64,000 bases of DNA from Marine Group II euryarchaeote MED-G37 (lineage in GTDB: Archaea > Thermoplasmatota > Poseidoniia > Poseidoniales > Thalassarchaeaceae): assembly GCA_002457555.1 (NCBI GenBank), contig NTJQ01000007.1:1-64000 (forward strand). Direction: 5' to 3'. The notes beneath the pieces were generated by a model. That model saw only the letters and a program-made list of their open reading frames with translations, searched no databases and was not told where the DNA came from. Shown here piece after piece: positions 1 to 8,216 of this stretch. Position numbers and translations under genes: made by a program. The first letter of the stretch is position 1. Each line of letters starts with the position of its first letter.

Positions 1-360
1 CACTCCAACCCCGTGCAGACCTCCAGAAACTTTGTACGAACTATTGTCGAATTTCCCCCCTGCATGCAATTTGGTCATTATCACTTCAGCCGCAGAAATT
101 CCGAATTCCTCGTGGATCCCTACAGGAATCCCTCTCCCATAATCTCTGACCGAGAGCGAGTGGTCAGGGTTGAGTGTTATTTCAATTGAATCCGTATGCC
201 CTGCTAGGTGTTCATCGACAGAGTTGTCTACCACTTCCCAGATGCAGTGGTGCAGCGCCGAACCATCATGAGGGTCGCCTAGGTACATTCCAGGTCTTTT
301 TCGTACCGCTTCTAGGCCTTCAAGGACCTGAATGCTATCTGCGCCATACTCATCAGCCAT
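1..360 (-). CDS. gyrB: DNA gyrase subunit B, N-terminal part (3' end outside window)
   Basis: Absent from the ORF track because no stop lies in the window. The reverse strand reads an open frame from an ATG at 358-360 to the window edge (120 codons). It shows the GHKL ATPase start of type II topoisomerases: '[17 protein letters not shown]', then '[15 protein letters not shown]' (the Asn of the N box binds Mg-ATP), '[11 protein letters not shown]' (G1 box) and 'SGGLHGVGV' (G3 box). GyrB with GyrA introduces negative supercoils using ATP. ParE/TopoVI-B are alternatives, but the motif set is GyrB-like. Gyrase is known from several euryarchaeal lineages and is of bacterial origin there. A perfect palindrome lies just upstream. 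Confidence 0.96.
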   Translation of the reverse strand, partial: MADEYGADSIQVLEGLEAVRKRPGMYLGDPHDGSALHHCIWEVVDNSVDEHLAGHTDSIEITLNPDHSLSVRDYGRGIPVGIHEEFGISAAEVIMTKLHAGGKFDNSSYKVSGGLHGVGV

Positions 361-378
361 ATTTTTGACTCCAATCGT

Positions 379-403
379 CTGAGGGTTCCTTAGGAACCCT
401 CAG
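379..403. promoter_or_regulatory. 25-bp perfect palindrome upstream of gyrB
   Basis: Two 12-base arms (CTGAGGGTTCCT and AGGAACCCTCAG) flank a single T. It lies 19 bases upstream of the gyrB start. On the gyrB strand an AT-rich box-A-like stretch (GTTTTAATA) sits near 411-419, so transcription would be expected to start about where the palindrome is. That layout suggests an operator, or a supercoiling-sensitive cruciform, rather than a terminator. The role is inferred. Confidence 0.55.
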
Positions 404-497
404 GGATCCTATTAAAACTCTTCTCGTAGAGGGTTAATCAATACTCCCTAGAAGCAGTCACAGATACGTCGAAAGTGTAAGTAAATCTACACCTCCA

Positions 498-514
498 CCC
501 CTCCATAGGAGGGG
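498..514 (+). promoter_or_regulatory. Small hairpin holding the purine-rich leader of aroD
   Basis: CCCCTCC-ATA-GGAGGGG is a perfect 7-bp stem with a three-base loop, ending 15 bases before the aroD ATG. The 3' arm GGAGGGG is the only Shine-Dalgarno-like sequence in the leader, so the stem could hide it. The spacing to the ATG is longer than ideal, so a regulatory role is only a suggestion. Confidence 0.35.
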
Positions 515-529
515 TATCGACTCACAAAT

Positions 530-1372
530 ATGGTTAAACAGGCCTCTCCGGTCGCCGAGCCGATGCAAAGACCCACCATCTGTGTGACTCTATCCGGTTG
601 CTCGGTGGATGAGATACTCGCAGATGCTGCACGTGCTACTGCGGTAGGAGCTGATCTTTGTGAGGTCCGCCTCGACATGCTTTGGGTCGTTGAGAAAGTC
701 CCTGAACCTGTAGAAAAAAATGATTCCGATAGTAAAGGTCGCCGCAGAAAGCCTGCATATATCCCTCCTGAGTACATCCCTCAAGCATTTGATTCAATCG
801 ATTTATCGGCTGCTCTTGACGCATTCAAGGGTGGTATCGATTTGCCAGTAGTTCTAACCTGTCGGCCAGAGAGGCAGGGTGGCCATTTTCCGGGCACCGA
901 AGAAGAGAGAATTTCTGTTCTTAGAACGGCAATCGACAGTGGAGTAAGTTGGGTTGACCTAGAGGCAGATATTGATTCAAAAATCCGCACTGAACTTTTG
1001 CAGATTGCCAAAGGCAATACTAAGGTAATTTCCTCAGCTCATTTCTCAGATGAGCCCGATAGTTCATCAGAAATACTCAATGATATTGACGATATGGCAG
1101 ATTCTGGAGATATTATCAAAGTCTGTTACAATACCAGTGGAAGGTCTTCAGGATTGAAATTATTTGAGGCGGCGTGGAGTCTAAGAGAATCCGAACAAAA
1201 GGCAGCGATTATGGGCATGGGTGTAGGTGGCGATTGGACACGAATTCACGGCCCATTACTAAATCAAGAACTTGTATATTCCACTATGGAAACCGGCTCC
1301 CATCTATCCTCTCAAGGTAGAATAAACGCATTAGACCTACTAATTGCTTGGGAAATGTTACACTACGAATGA
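530..1372 (+). CDS. aroD: 3-dehydroquinate dehydratase, type I
   Basis: Class I dehydroquinase, third step of the shikimate pathway (3-dehydroquinate to 3-dehydroshikimate through a Schiff-base lysine). The 280-residue protein carries 'GADLCEVRLDML' on the first barrel strands, 'VVLTCRPERQGGHF', 'WVDLEADI', 'VISSAHFSDEP' (His of the catalytic dyad), 'DIIKVCYN' (Schiff-base Lys) and a C-terminal 'SSQGRINALDLL' substrate loop. A short insertion rich in charged residues (about residues 60-75) separates the first two conserved blocks. The ATG is the only plausible start because a stop lies in frame just upstream. It converges with the next gene, leaving one base between stops. Cytosolic. Confidence 0.94.
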   Translation: MVKQASPVAEPMQRPTICVTLSGCSVDEILADAARATAVGADLCEVRLDMLWVVEKVPEPVEKNDSDSKGRRRKPAYIPPEYIPQAFDSIDLSAALDAFKGGIDLPVVLTCRPERQGGHFPGTEEERISVLRTAIDSGVSWVDLEADIDSKIRTELLQIAKGNTKVISSAHFSDEPDSSSEILNDIDDMADSGDIIKVCYNTSGRSSGLKLFEAAWSLRESEQKAAIMGMGVGGDWTRIHGPLLNQELVYSTMETGSHLSSQGRINALDLLIAWEMLHYE

Positions 1373-1373
1373 T

Positions 1374-2252
1374 TCATTGCTCTAGCAATGGAACCAATTC
1401 TTGTTTTTCTTGACTCTCCTCGGTACCGCTAGAATGGTATCTTGAGTGCAATAGTATAGGCACAATTACGCAGCTTAGAGGTAGTAATCCGACAATTATG
1501 TAGGCTGTAAATTTAGGTAGAGTTAATCGATCCTCTACTTCAACCCAAACCTGAACAATCATATCTCCATCAACAACTGATGCATCATTTGGTCTGCTAT
1601 TGTTCCAATTATCGAGAGCGAGGAAATATTCTGCATCACTATTATCTCCAAACCAAGAAATGAAGGCCTTGTTATCGTTATCTAGAGCAGTGGAAAAACT
1701 GGTACTCCGTTTTTCCTCATAGGCGTGAGCGTCTCTGAAGGGAAGAAACACGACCATGTCTCGCCATTCAACAGGAATCATATCTATTATCTCCTCCGGA
1801 GTCTCCCAACCTTCGGATGTCATTTCATATTCATCTTGGTATCTCCTCCAATTCGCGGAATCAAACAAGTATACGTCACCTTTCGGGTCTTCGGAGGGGG
1901 GATTATTTGGGTCGGAATTAAATTCAACACAGAAGGTATACGAATATCCTGTAACCAATTCCAAACGAACCGCTTGTGCATAATTTTCTTGCAGATCGAT
2001 TTCGACATACAAATCTTCAGTAAGGGGTAGTAAGTCATTATTTGGGCTTGGTTGCCCCCACCAATTCCATGAATTATCCTCAACCTCAACAACTTCTGCT
2101 AGAGATGAGTCAAAACCAACATCAAGAGGTACTGAGCATTCGTCTCCTGAGGCAACAACCGGACTAGTTGTCGCCAATAAAATTGCCAACATCGGTACAA
2201 TTAGTCCAAAGCTAAATCCACTCGCAAAGAGTTTTTTCAGAATTTCATGCAC
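1374..2252 (-). CDS. Secreted membrane-anchored protein, unknown function
   Basis: 292 residues with an N-terminal signal-like hydrophobic stretch (residues about 12-34), an extracytoplasmic domain of about 210 residues, one membrane segment near residues 245-267 and a short polar tail ('SHSRYHSSG' type start, acidic end). The ectodomain is rich in Trp, Asp and Asn and appears to be a beta-sandwich ('QVWVEVEDRL' just before the anchor). It vaguely resembles PPC or GOLD-type binding domains, but I do not recognise a family. It lies two bases downstream of the giant zincin gene on the same strand, so the two are probably co-transcribed and may act together at the cell surface. Confidence 0.75.
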   Translation of the reverse strand: MHEILKKLFASGFSFGLIVPMLAILLATTSPVVASGDECSVPLDVGFDSSLAEVVEVEDNSWNWWGQPSPNNDLLPLTEDLYVEIDLQENYAQAVRLELVTGYSYTFCVEFNSDPNNPPSEDPKGDVYLFDSANWRRYQDEYEMTSEGWETPEEIIDMIPVEWRDMVVFLPFRDAHAYEEKRSTSFSTALDNDNKAFISWFGDNSDAEYFLALDNWNNSRPNDASVVDGDMIVQVWVEVEDRLTLPKFTAYIIVGLLPLSCVIVPILLHSRYHSSGTEESQEKQELVPLLEQ

Positions 2253-2254
2253 CC

Positions 2255-5200
2255 TCAGCGCCTCCGAGTTCTAATTGGGCGGACGTATCCGGACTCCTTG
2301 TTCCTTCGCTCGTCAACCGTCAGATACTTCGGTTGTGGGGGTGGATTGTGTTGATCCATGCCAGGTAGCCCGCCTTCCGCTTCTACTTCCTGAACTTCGT
2401 AGGTATCAAGCATTTCCTCGGCATCAATCTCCTCTTCGTCTTTCTGCCTCATAACTAACCAGCCGAGCAGCATTACCATGGCGACGAGTGCTAGGAGGCC
2501 ACCGCTCTCTTTGTTTGGAACAAAGTCCTTCCAAGTTAATTCATCCCAAGACTTCTGTCGATTTTCCTCTTCGGCAGAAAGTACACTGATAATATAGTCC
2601 TCTGAAGTACATACACCAACTCCATCACATACCTCTAAAACAAGACGAATTTCACCGGTTTCACCCCAAGTCATGTTACCCCAAAGGAAGTCGTTCCTAG
2701 GGTCACCATCTTGATCGGCGTCGTTCAATGCATTGAGATCCCAATAGACACTAAGTTCACTGGTCAAACTTGTGTCCTTGTCATTTGTAGAGATTCCATC
2801 GCCATCACTGTCCTCATCAGCATTTACATCTAGCCATGCTTCCAATCCTTCAATCAAATCAATGTCATAAGCACTATGGTTTAGAATAACTAAGTCGCCT
2901 TCGTTGACATAGTCTGAATCAATCGGGTCTATTTGTTCTATTTCCGGCGCTCTTGAAACGTGTACTGTAATGGAGGTAGTATTGGTATCTCCTCCTTCGA
3001 ATCCATCAACAACAGTCAGAGTTACTACGTAGGTTCCTGGGCGGTCCCAAGAGTGCCAAACCACGGGTCCTTCGACTTGTGGAGTAGCGTCACCAAAGTT
3101 CCAAATCCATCTTGTTATTCCATTCCATTCAGCGTCTTCAGGGTTTGTGGAGTGCCTTCCAACAAATTTCGGGTCAGAATCATAACTTTCTGAACCATCA
3201 AATTTCAGAGGGCAATTTGGAGCGATGAATGCACCCCCGTCGGCGGCAAAAGGAACCCACCAAGTAACCTCTTCATCTGAGATAGGGATTGAATTAAGTG
3301 CGCTTCCATTAATGCTTGGTTGTAAAAATTCAATCATGGGCACAGGAATAGGATTAGCGATTCTAACCTGATATGATTTGGTGGCGGATACAGCACCTCT
3401 TTCATCAATAACTGTCAATGAAATAGTGTACAACCCAGGCTCTGTGAAACTATGATAAACTGTAGATGAGTTTTCAATTACTTCATCCATTCCAGTGATG
3501 TTCCATCGAGTTTGTAATAATGATGTATCTCCATCAGGGTCGAAGGATAAACTCTCGAACAAATACTCGGTTTCAACCGTGCCATCAGAAGGACTAGCAA
3601 ATACTGCCACAGGCCTCTGATTCAACACTCTAACCATTATGCTTGCAGAAGATACATTGCCATCATCGTCAGTTACTTCTAAAGAGACAGTTTTGAGACC
3701 GGGAGAATTCCATCCAACGGTTGGATTTTGGTTTACTGAAGTAGTGCCAGAAAAGTCGGAAGTCAGTGATATTCCTTGGCTTGAGAAATTCACGCCGGAT
3801 TCGAACTCCCATCTATATTCAACAATTATTCCATCATCATCAGTGAATATGTCTGGCAATGTCAGAGGTGTTAGGGTGTAAGTTTGAAGTTCGTAATCGA
3901 AAATTTGACGAGGTAGTCTATTCAATACTCTAACGTATACTTGATGTTCTACAATGAATGTTCCATCGTTGATTGTAAGGGTCAAGGTGTAAACAGTCCC
4001 ATCTGCACTACCATCGACGTATGCATGACTAGCTTCTACTAGACCGAGTCCACCTTCATCGCTTCCATCACCCCAATTCCAAGTAAAGTCTATTTCTTCG
4101 TGTGGGACATTATCTACAGTACTTCTTGCAGAGAACAATACTCTCTGGTTTGTCAATAAGACAATTTCATCAGTTATTGTTACTCCATCTACTCTAATTT
4201 CCGGTATAGGCTCGGTAGTGTCTGCAACATTTACCGTCCAATATTGGGTTTCAGAGTAGAATCCTCCGATGTCTTCGACGGTTAGTGCTACGGTGTAGTT
4301 TCCAGGCTCCTCGTAGATGTGAACAGGATTCTTTAGTCCAGACGTAGTATTGTCTCCTAAGTCCCAATTGTATGCTATTGGTGTCTCATTGTGACCGTAT
4401 GAACCATTCATTAGTCCGAACCCCCATACATCGTATCCTCCGCCGAATAGGCTGACTGGTAACCAAGTCTGAGTAATTGAGGTTGAAGTCGAACCACTTG
4501 CAACCGGTTTCAAGTTTCCAAGTTGTATTGGTAGTGTAAATGCGGTATCGGTGACTTCTCCACTAATGTCTCTAATGTCAACTCCAAATGTCCAATCGTC
4601 TGTATATGGCGGAGTGAACCAAATCGTTTCCTCAGTAGGAATGCTGTTCCCTGCAGTCATTGAGAAAGTAATGGAATCAGTAAGTGTGTTGTTCACGAAT
4701 GCCTCAAAGGTGACTTCGATGATTTCAAAGAAAGCATTCGATGTGACTTGTAACTCAATTTCCACACTATCGTCTAAGTTGTCTTCGTCACGATCTAACA
4801 TAGTGACCGAAATTATGTCGACTTCGGCGGGGTCGGTAATTATGCCTGCTTGAACGACGATATCTGTGGTTGGGTAAGATCCAGTTGTTATTCCACAACT
4901 AGCAAAGTTGTAATCGCAATCAGTCACCTGAGATTCATACCAAGCAATTACCCAAACTTCGTCGGTGGTATTTCCAAATCCATGTACAAGACCGGTTCCT
5001 GCACCCGTAGCCGAGTCAATTCTCAATCTATTCATTGTCCAAGTTCCGGTAGCGGAATCTTTTGCCATAACGGTTCCAGCGACGCCAAATTGAGTTGGTT
5101 GAACCATCAGATTGAGTGGCGCCCCTGTTCCTCCTGAGAATTTGTAGGCCCGCATTCCCCAACCTTCAAGCTCCTGTGTGGGACTAGTCCAAGTCGATTG

Positions 5201-6361
5201 CCACTCATCGCGGTAGCCACTCATTTGGACTTTGCAGATGTATCCAGTAACGCATCCTGCGGTCATTGCAATGTTGGAAAATCCAAATGCGCCTTGCGCA
5301 CTATCGAGAGCCACAGCAGCGGTAAAATTCGCAAAAATATCAGACATCGTCGTTCCTATTGCAGTTGAACCGGGTTCAGGGTTTCGAGCCAAGTTTTCAA
5401 CACCAACTCCGCCTGTTGCAGTATCGGAAACCAAACGGGAGATTGCGGCGCCACCACCGAGTTTGTCTGCTAGGTACATTATGAACATGAAGCCGCCACC
5501 GTAATCTGCAATCCTTTGATTCCACCACCTGACACTCATGTTGGAATTCTGAGACCATTCGTTTGCATGACCAGACAACGTACTAGTAACGCCAAAGCAA
5601 AGGTATGCGGCCATATCCGCGGCCCCCTCATCTAACCAGATGTATTCGTATGGATCTCTGGCATTGTGTAGAAGGTGTTCTAACTCGTGAGCAAGTATCG
5701 TATTTCTCCAGCTCATATCGCCAGAATCGATGAATAGGATTTCTCGCTGACTTACAATATTGGGGTCAAAGTATCCTCCAATACCTCCTCCTCCATCGAT
5801 TTGGAAAATTAATATTTCAATCTGACAATTATTGTCGACATCCGGCGGATTACCAAAGTATGTAGTATCTGTTGGGTAAATGGTAGATTCCCATGTTGAG
5901 GTGATATCGTTTAGAGTGGTGGAAGAAATCACCACTCCATCCTCAACGAATATAGCCGAATTGGTCGAAATTTTCCTGACTGTTGCAGTCACCGAACCAC
6001 TTGAGGTAGAGAATGAGTCAGTGTCATCAACCGACCATGCATTTTCGCAAGACCTACTACTCGATCGAGTGTTTTGGTAAGTCGGTGAAAATGGTTCAAT
6101 CAAGTTAGGATAATCGTTCTCAATCCATTGCTTTTTGAGATAGCCAAATGCGGAAAAAACGGGATTGTCGGGGTCATTGTAAATGTAGGCATGACCATCG
6201 TTTGCAGGGTCGAAATCACTCAAATCACCTGCTACTACCTGAATTTCTTCGTCGGTCGAGTCGTCAGTTGCACTAACCAATGGTAGCATTATGGAAGCGA
6301 GCATAAGCCAAACCAACAACAACGTAGTTGTTGACTTACTTGAACTACTGAAAGTCCTCAC
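2255..6361 (-). CDS. Giant surface metalloprotease-like protein with PKD repeats
   Basis: 1368 residues. A signal peptide (about residues 1-31) is followed by a zincin-type domain with 'AHELEHLLH' at about residues 224-232 and 'WLDEGAADM' about 13 residues later, the HExxH-plus-Glu arrangement of zinc peptidases. Several PKD/Ig-like domains then recur from about residue 600 ('NWDLGDNTTSG', 'WNWGDGSDEGG', 'IWNFGDATP'), with 'GNYTV'/'GTYVVTLTVVD' strands typical of PKD. One transmembrane helix near residue 1280 is followed by an acidic cytoplasmic tail ending in a basic 'RPIRTRRR'. Role inferred: anchored extracellular protease acting on marine protein. Its exact peptidase family is not assigned. 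Confidence 0.85.
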   Translation of the reverse strand: MRTFSSSSKSTTTLLLVWLMLASIMLPLVSATDDSTDEEIQVVAGDLSDFDPANDGHAYIYNDPDNPVFSAFGYLKKQWIENDYPNLIEPFSPTYQNTRSSSRSCENAWSVDDTDSFSTSSGSVTATVRKISTNSAIFVEDGVVISSTTLNDITSTWESTIYPTDTTYFGNPPDVDNNCQIEILIFQIDGGGGIGGYFDPNIVSQREILFIDSGDMSWRNTILAHELEHLLHNARDPYEYIWLDEGAADMAAYLCFGVTSTLSGHANEWSQNSNMSVRWWNQRIADYGGGFMFIMYLADKLGGGAAISRLVSDTATGGVGVENLARNPEPGSTAIGTTMSDIFANFTAAVALDSAQGAFGFSNIAMTAGCVTGYICKVQMSGYRDEWQSTWTSPTQELEGWGMRAYKFSGGTGAPLNLMVQPTQFGVAGTVMAKDSATGTWTMNRLRIDSATGAGTGLVHGFGNTTDEVWVIAWYESQVTDCDYNFASCGITTGSYPTTDIVVQAGIITDPAEVDIISVTMLDRDEDNLDDSVEIELQVTSNAFFEIIEVTFEAFVNNTLTDSITFSMTAGNSIPTEETIWFTPPYTDDWTFGVDIRDISGEVTDTAFTLPIQLGNLKPVASGSTSTSITQTWLPVSLFGGGYDVWGFGLMNGSYGHNETPIAYNWDLGDNTTSGLKNPVHIYEEPGNYTVALTVEDIGGFYSETQYWTVNVADTTEPIPEIRVDGVTITDEIVLLTNQRVLFSARSTVDNVPHEEIDFTWNWGDGSDEGGLGLVEASHAYVDGSADGTVYTLTLTINDGTFIVEHQVYVRVLNRLPRQIFDYELQTYTLTPLTLPDIFTDDDGIIVEYRWEFESGVNFSSQGISLTSDFSGTTSVNQNPTVGWNSPGLKTVSLEVTDDDGNVSSASIMVRVLNQRPVAVFASPSDGTVETEYLFESLSFDPDGDTSLLQTRWNITGMDEVIENSSTVYHSFTEPGLYTISLTVIDERGAVSATKSYQVRIANPIPVPMIEFLQPSINGSALNSIPISDEEVTWWVPFAADGGAFIAPNCPLKFDGSESYDSDPKFVGRHSTNPEDAEWNGITRWIWNFGDATPQVEGPVVWHSWDRPGTYVVTLTVVDGFEGGDTNTTSITVHVSRAPEIEQIDPIDSDYVNEGDLVILNHSAYDIDLIEGLEAWLDVNADEDSDGDGISTNDKDTSLTSELSVYWDLNALNDADQDGDPRNDFLWGNMTWGETGEIRLVLEVCDGVGVCTSEDYIISVLSAEEENRQKSWDELTWKDFVPNKESGGLLALVAMVMLLGWLVMRQKDEEEIDAEEMLDTYEVQEVEAEGGLPGMDQHNPPPQPKYLTVDERRNKESGYVRPIRTRRR

Positions 6362-6420
6362 TCACACTCACCTCAGCAATAAGACAGGTTCAAGCCCCTC
6401 TTCTACCCGCTATAACATCG

Positions 6421-7485
6421 ATGGAGCATCGTTCGGACGCACCCGGCCCGAAGGGCCGTGCCTTCAGTAATAGGAGGGGATGTGGAACCCGAACCTCAAT
6501 ACTAGCCATATTCTGTATTTTTTCATCAATATTTTCTCCCGTTTCGAGTGTAGTTTCTGAGAATTCAGAAGTATGGCAGGTTGCAGTTGTTGAACCTGAA
6601 TTAATCAGTCAAGTCCCTCACGATGATTCCGCCTTTACTCAAGGCTTGGAAATCTACTCCGGGAAATTCTATGAAAGCACTGGCTTATACGGTGAATCTA
6701 GCGTTAGAATAGTCAATATGGAAACCGGTCAAATTGAGACTCAGTACAATCTTTCTGATGATTATTTCGCCGAGGGATTAACCATTTGGAATAATTCGGT
6801 CATCCAACTTACATGGAAAGAAAATATCGCATTTATTTACGACACTGATTCATTGCAGCAAATAGGTAATTTTTCTTATCAAGGAGAGGGTTGGGGGATA
6901 TGTAATTTTGACGAAACTGAGTTATGGCTTTCAGATGGTTCAGGCCACCTAAAATATTCCAATAATTCAACAGTTCTATTCGCCAATTCATTGGAGGTTT
7001 TGGTGGGTGGGGGACCAAGCGAGCGTTGGAATGAATTGGAATGTATTGATACTAACGAACACATACTCGCAAACAAGTGGTTTGATGACTCGATTTATTT
7101 GATTCAAACCTCAAATGGCTATGTCTGTCAGAAGGTAGACTTTAGTTCGATTCGAGAAGAATTTGAGTTAGAATCTTCCGGGGTATTGAATGGAATTGCC
7201 CAAGATCCGAAAACAGGTAATTATTGGATTACTGGCAAAAATTGGTCAAATTATTATGAGGTCAAAATTGACTTTTCAAACTTGTCCGCCAATTGCCAAA
7301 TCAACTCCTCCAGCGACTCTCCAGTGGATTGTCTAGATTGCGAGAAAGAAAATCAAATTGGGTTAGTGTACGCAACGATTGTATTAGCACTAATTTGGCT
7401 CACATATACGTCAATATCAAAGCGGCAAACTGAGAAGCCGCCGATTATCAGCAAGGACGAGCAGGAGGCCGGCGAGGATGTCTGA
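6421..7485 (+). CDS. Glutaminyl-peptide cyclotransferase (beta-propeller type), membrane-anchored
   Basis: Matches the bacterial/plant-type glutamine cyclotransferase family, which converts N-terminal glutamine to pyroglutamate. Visible blocks are 'VPHDDSAFTQGLEI', 'FYESTGLYGESSVR', 'FAEGLTIWNNSVIQLTWKE' and 'GEGWGICNF', and 'WNELECIDTNEHILANKW' carries the family's acidic pair. A hydrophobic signal-like segment begins at about residue 27, preceded by an unusually long polar N-terminus. No ATG, GTG or TTG occurs in frame between 6421 and that segment, so 6421 stands. A C-terminal membrane helix (about residues 317-335) anchors it. The catalytic domain is probably extracytoplasmic. Overlaps the next gene by eight bases. 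Confidence 0.88.
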   Translation: MEHRSDAPGPKGRAFSNRRGCGTRTSILAIFCIFSSIFSPVSSVVSENSEVWQVAVVEPELISQVPHDDSAFTQGLEIYSGKFYESTGLYGESSVRIVNMETGQIETQYNLSDDYFAEGLTIWNNSVIQLTWKENIAFIYDTDSLQQIGNFSYQGEGWGICNFDETELWLSDGSGHLKYSNNSTVLFANSLEVLVGGGPSERWNELECIDTNEHILANKWFDDSIYLIQTSNGYVCQKVDFSSIREEFELESSGVLNGIAQDPKTGNYWITGKNWSNYYEVKIDFSNLSANCQINSSSDSPVDCLDCEKENQIGLVYATIVLALIWLTYTSISKRQTEKPPIISKDEQEAGEDV

Positions 7486-8215
7486 CGATGATGAATCTAG
7501 GAGAACTCGCTTTGAGTGGTGGCTTGAAGATCTCTCCACCGATCCCGCCACAAGAGTTGCCGGCGCGGTATTGATAATCTTTGGAAGTATACTCGGAGTT
7601 CTGACTGGTAGTCTACACATTAGTGCCGATATCGGAGAGGTGCTAAGCGGTCAACTCGACGATTCTGGACAGAAGGCAGATGTCAACGGAGCGGTCTTTG
7701 CCGCTCTTATCAACAACTCTTCTGGAGCAGAGGGGATGGAAGATGTGACGGTAATTCTCTATGATGATGAAAATCTCGAAATCGGTCGAGATATCACAGA
7801 TTCCGGTGGCCGATTTTTTATCCTAGATGTACCAAGAAAATCCTCAATAATTGTGGTCGAACATCCTGATTATATCACTCAGCGAGTTCTATTGATTCCA
7901 GGAGATCATACTCAAATCATTGTCACTCTGACCGAAGGGGATGGGGTTCAGGAAACCGATATGCGAGGGGAGAGTTTCCTTAGTGAGTCAGTTCTAATTA
8001 CATCAATAATAGGTGCAGTAACCCTATTTGCAGGAATTGCAGGTATTCTCGGTGGAATCGAAGCTTACAATGGCAAGAGTCACTTTCGTACCCAATTTCT
8101 AGCTTATCTTGGCCTTTGGAGTCAAGGATTGATGTTCATAGGCCCCCTATTCATTTTGATGGGCATGGGTCTCAGTTATCTGAGTAGAAAACAGTTTGGT
8201 TTAGTGGAGGGTTAA
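7478..8215 (+). CDS. Membrane protein with carboxypeptidase-regulatory-like domain
   Basis: 245 residues. A membrane segment at about residues 25-47 is followed by an extracytoplasmic beta-sandwich of about 90 residues ('VNGAVFAALINNSSG' to 'DHTQIIVTL') that looks like the carboxypeptidase-regulatory/transthyretin-like fold, where 'DSGGRFFILDVP' is the typical turn. Two or three membrane segments follow (about 170-235). There are no catalytic residues. It overlaps the cyclotransferase gene and is followed by the kinase gene one base later, suggesting one transcript. Function unknown. Confidence 0.75.
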   Translation: MSDDDESRRTRFEWWLEDLSTDPATRVAGAVLIIFGSILGVLTGSLHISADIGEVLSGQLDDSGQKADVNGAVFAALINNSSGAEGMEDVTVILYDDENLEIGRDITDSGGRFFILDVPRKSSIIVVEHPDYITQRVLLIPGDHTQIIVTLTEGDGVQETDMRGESFLSESVLITSIIGAVTLFAGIAGILGGIEAYNGKSHFRTQFLAYLGLWSQGLMFIGPLFILMGMGLSYLSRKQFGLVEG

Positions 8216-8216
8216 T

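Noticed and set aside
487-1017. Reverse-strand ORFs across aroD (track entries at 487, 590, 636, 781)
   Set aside because: Shadows of aroD, which has clear family motifs in its own frame.
6380-6400. GGTTCAAGCCC resembling a tRNA T-arm
   Set aside because: The gap between the divergent genes is only about 60 bases, with no acceptor, D or anticodon arms.
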